Source: Halisarca cf. caerulea
Taxonomy: Eukaryota; Porifera; Demospongiae; Chondrillida; Halisarcidae
Length of the DNA stretch: 64,000 nucleotides
Direction: 5' to 3'
NCBI GenBank assembly: GCA_963170055.1
Contig: CAUJGJ010000258.1
Coordinates: 3,638,201-3,702,200 of the forward strand
Positions 62,401 to 64,000 of the stretch are shown here, piece by piece (positions within the stretch are counted from its first letter, which is position 1; the number at the start of each line of letters is the position of its first letter). A model generated the notes under the pieces. It made no database searches. It worked only from the letters and a program-made list of their open reading frames with translations, and was not told the DNA's origin. The translations under genes were made by a program, and so were the position numbers.

Positions 62401-64000
62401 AGTGGAAACACATGAAGTTTCTTAACTACTGTGGGCGTATTTGTGTAATGTTGGATATGCTGGTGCTAATACCAATATTTGGCACTAGCACCACGCACAT
62501 TCCCAGGGGACACACATGACCTTTATGAAGTGCTGTGGGCGTATTTGTGTAGTATTGGATATGCTGGTGCTAATACTAATATTTGGCACTAGCACCACGC
62601 ACATTCCCAGTGGACACACATGACCTTTCTGAAGTGCTGTGGGCGTATTTGTGTAGTGTTGGATATGCTAGTGCTAATACCAATATTTGGCACTAGCACC
62701 ACGCGCATTCCCAGTGGAAACACATGAAGTTTCTTAACTACTGTGGGCGTATTTGTGTAATGTTGGATATGCTGGTGCTAATACCAATATTTGGCACTAG
62801 CACCACGCACATTCCCAGGGGACACACATGACCTTTATGAAGTGCTGTGGGCGTATTTGTGTAGTGTTGGATATGCTGGTGCTAATACTAATATTTGGCA
62901 CTAGCACCACGCACATTCCCAGTGGACACACATGACCTTTCAGAAGTGCTGTGGGCGTATTTGTGTAGTGTTGGATATGCTGGTGCTAATACCAATATTT
63001 GGCACTAGCACCACGCTCATTCGCAGTGGAAACACATGAAGTTTCTTAACTACTGTGGGCGTATTTGTGTAATGTTGGATATGCTGGTGCTAATACCAAT
63101 ATTTGGCACTAGCACCACGCACATTCCCAGGGGACACACATGACCTTTCTGAAGTGCTGTGGGCGTATTTGTGTAGTGTTGGATATGCTGGTGCTAATAC
63201 TAATATTTGGCACTAGCACCACGCACATTCCCAGTGGACACACATGACCTTTCTGAAGTGCTGTGGGCGTATTTGTGTAGTGTTGGATATGCTGGTGCTA
63301 ATACCAATATTTGGCACTAGCACCACGCACATTCCCAGTGGACACACATGAAGTTTCTTAACTACTGTGGGCGTATTTGTGTAGTGTTGGATATGCTGGT
63401 GCTAATACCAATATTTGGCACTAGCACCACGCACATTCCCAGTGGACACACATGACCTTTCTTAATTGCTGTGGGCGTATTTGTGTACTGTTGGATATGA
63501 TGGTGCTAATACCAATATTTGGCACTAGCACCACGCACATTCCCAGGGGACACACATGACCTTTATGAAGTGCTGTGGGCGTATTTGTGTAGTGTTGGAT
63601 ATGCTGGTGCTAATACCAATATTTGGCACTAGCACCACGCACATTCCCAGTGGACACACATGACCTTTCTGAAGTGCTGTGGGCGTATTTGTGTAGTGTT
63701 GGATATGCTGGTGCTAATACCAATATTTGGCACTAGCACCACGCACATTCCCAGTGGACACATGAAGTTTCTTAACTACTGTGGGCGTATTTGTGTAGTG
63801 TTGGATATGCTGGTGCTAATACCAATATTTGGCTCTAGCACCACGCACATTCCCAGTGGACACACATGACCTTTCTTAATTGCTGTGGGCGTATTTGTGT
63901 ACTGTTGGATATGGTGGTGCTAATACCAATATTTAGCACTAGCACCACGCACATTCCCAGTGGACACACATGACCTTTATGAAGTGCTGTGGGCGTATTT

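Larger units (their letters stand above)
52100..63000. repeat. Macro-repeat of about 5 kb, copies 56-61 monomers apart
   Basis: The block 52,100-54,050 matches 58,450-60,400 at an offset of 6,344 bp (61 monomers), including the rare ACATTTCCAGTGG monomer at 53,867 and 60,211. The CTATACG monomer at 55,101 matches 61,029 (offset 5,928 bp, 57 monomers), and both are preceded by the rare GATATGGTAATGC. From about 55,900 to 57,150 the match is to 61,720-62,970 at 5,824 bp (56 monomers), including ACCACGCGCATTCC at 56,878 and 62,702. The offset shrinks in whole monomers, so the second copy has lost five, one of them between 61,450 and 61,560. Intervening sequence is itself a copy of the 22-monomer block. 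Confidence 0.85.
39421..64000. repeat. 104-bp satellite array, young homogenised layer
   Basis: From here to the window end almost every monomer is class 1 and close to one consensus: GTGGACACACATGA, then a variable 20-bp segment, then GTGGGCGTATTTGTGTAGTG, TTGGATATGCTGGTGC, TAATACCAATATTTGGCAC and TAGCACCACGCACATTCCCA. Class 2 marks such as GGTTCTAAGACC are absent. Differences are concentrated in a few diagnostic segments. Type A has AGTTTCTTAACTACTG, type B CCTTTCTGAAGTGCTG, type C CCTTTATGAAGTGCTG (often after CCCAGGGG), and type D CCTTTCTTAATTGCTG with a downstream TTTAGCAC monomer. Type E has GTGCACACACATGACGTTTC with a following TTCGGCAC. The array continues beyond 64,000. Confidence 0.97.

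Noticed and set aside
52100..63000. Assembly duplication as an explanation for the 6-kb macro-repeat
   Set aside because: Not excluded, but the copies differ in monomer number and at single bases (for example near 58,450 and 59,285), which a simple assembly duplication would not produce.
3931..64000. Many open frames of 60-119 codons in the satellite, with peptides like NIGISTSISNTTQIRPQ on the minus strand
   Set aside because: They repeat with the monomer. Because 104 is not a multiple of 3, the frame rotates and returns every three monomers, giving recurrent frames of about 100 codons. Starts and stops follow monomer variants, there is no codon-level conservation, and no domain is recognisable.
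39421..64000. CRISPR-like regularly spaced repeats
   Set aside because: The repeats are contiguous 104-bp monomers with no unique spacers, no leader and no cas genes, in clearly eukaryotic sequence.
3931..64000. CENP-B box in the monomer
   Set aside because: No segment fits the TTCG-4N-A-2N-CGGG pattern. TTCGGCAC variants occur but lack the right half.
3931..64000. Telomeric or subtelomeric repeats
   Set aside because: I saw no runs of TTAGGG or related telomere units on either strand.

Overview
This window is eukaryotic, non-coding, repeat-dominated DNA, most likely the edge of a large satellite array (centromeric, pericentromeric or other heterochromatin) from a metazoan, perhaps a marine invertebrate. 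The evidence is a tandem repeat with a 104-bp monomer running without a break from about position 3,931 to the right end of the window (about 570 monomers), two short non-autonomous DNA transposons, dinucleotide-rich repeats and no credible intact gene. No bacterial, archaeal or phage feature is present. The species cannot be named from the sequence alone.

Layout. (1) 1-3,930 is the flank of the array. It holds two copies of a dispersed repeat (1-475 and about 1,975-2,245) with minus-strand coding-like fragments, a 673-bp TTAA-flanked MITE (641-1,313), AT-rich sequence with nothing recognisable, and a degenerate 230-345-bp tandem repeat rich in (TG)n (2,873-3,930). (2) 3,931-39,420 is an old, diverged layer of the 104-bp satellite. 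It mixes two main monomer classes plus a regional third subfamily, and it carries many local segmental duplications, internal deletions and one 473-bp TIR transposon at 31,018-31,490. (3) 39,421-64,000 is a young, strongly homogenised layer made of one monomer class. Its few variants are arranged in higher-order repeats: an octamer of 832 bp, blocks of 13-18 monomers carrying a 103-bp monomer, a 22-monomer block, and a block of about 5 kb repeated after 56-61 monomers. The array does not end inside the window.

Interpretation. The pattern of flank, then old diverged layer with a transposon, then young homogeneous layer with higher-order repeats matches the layered-expansion picture known for centromeric satellites, with new copies amplified towards the core and older ones pushed to the edge. 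Each young monomer carries a 31-bp dyad (arms GGTGCTA/TAGCACC and CCAA/TTGG). It is nearly invariant in the young layer and often imperfect in the old one. It is the best candidate for a functional element such as a protein-binding site, a cruciform, or a hairpin in satellite RNA. No genes work together here. The open frames of 60-119 codons in the satellite result from the repeat and are not annotated as genes.
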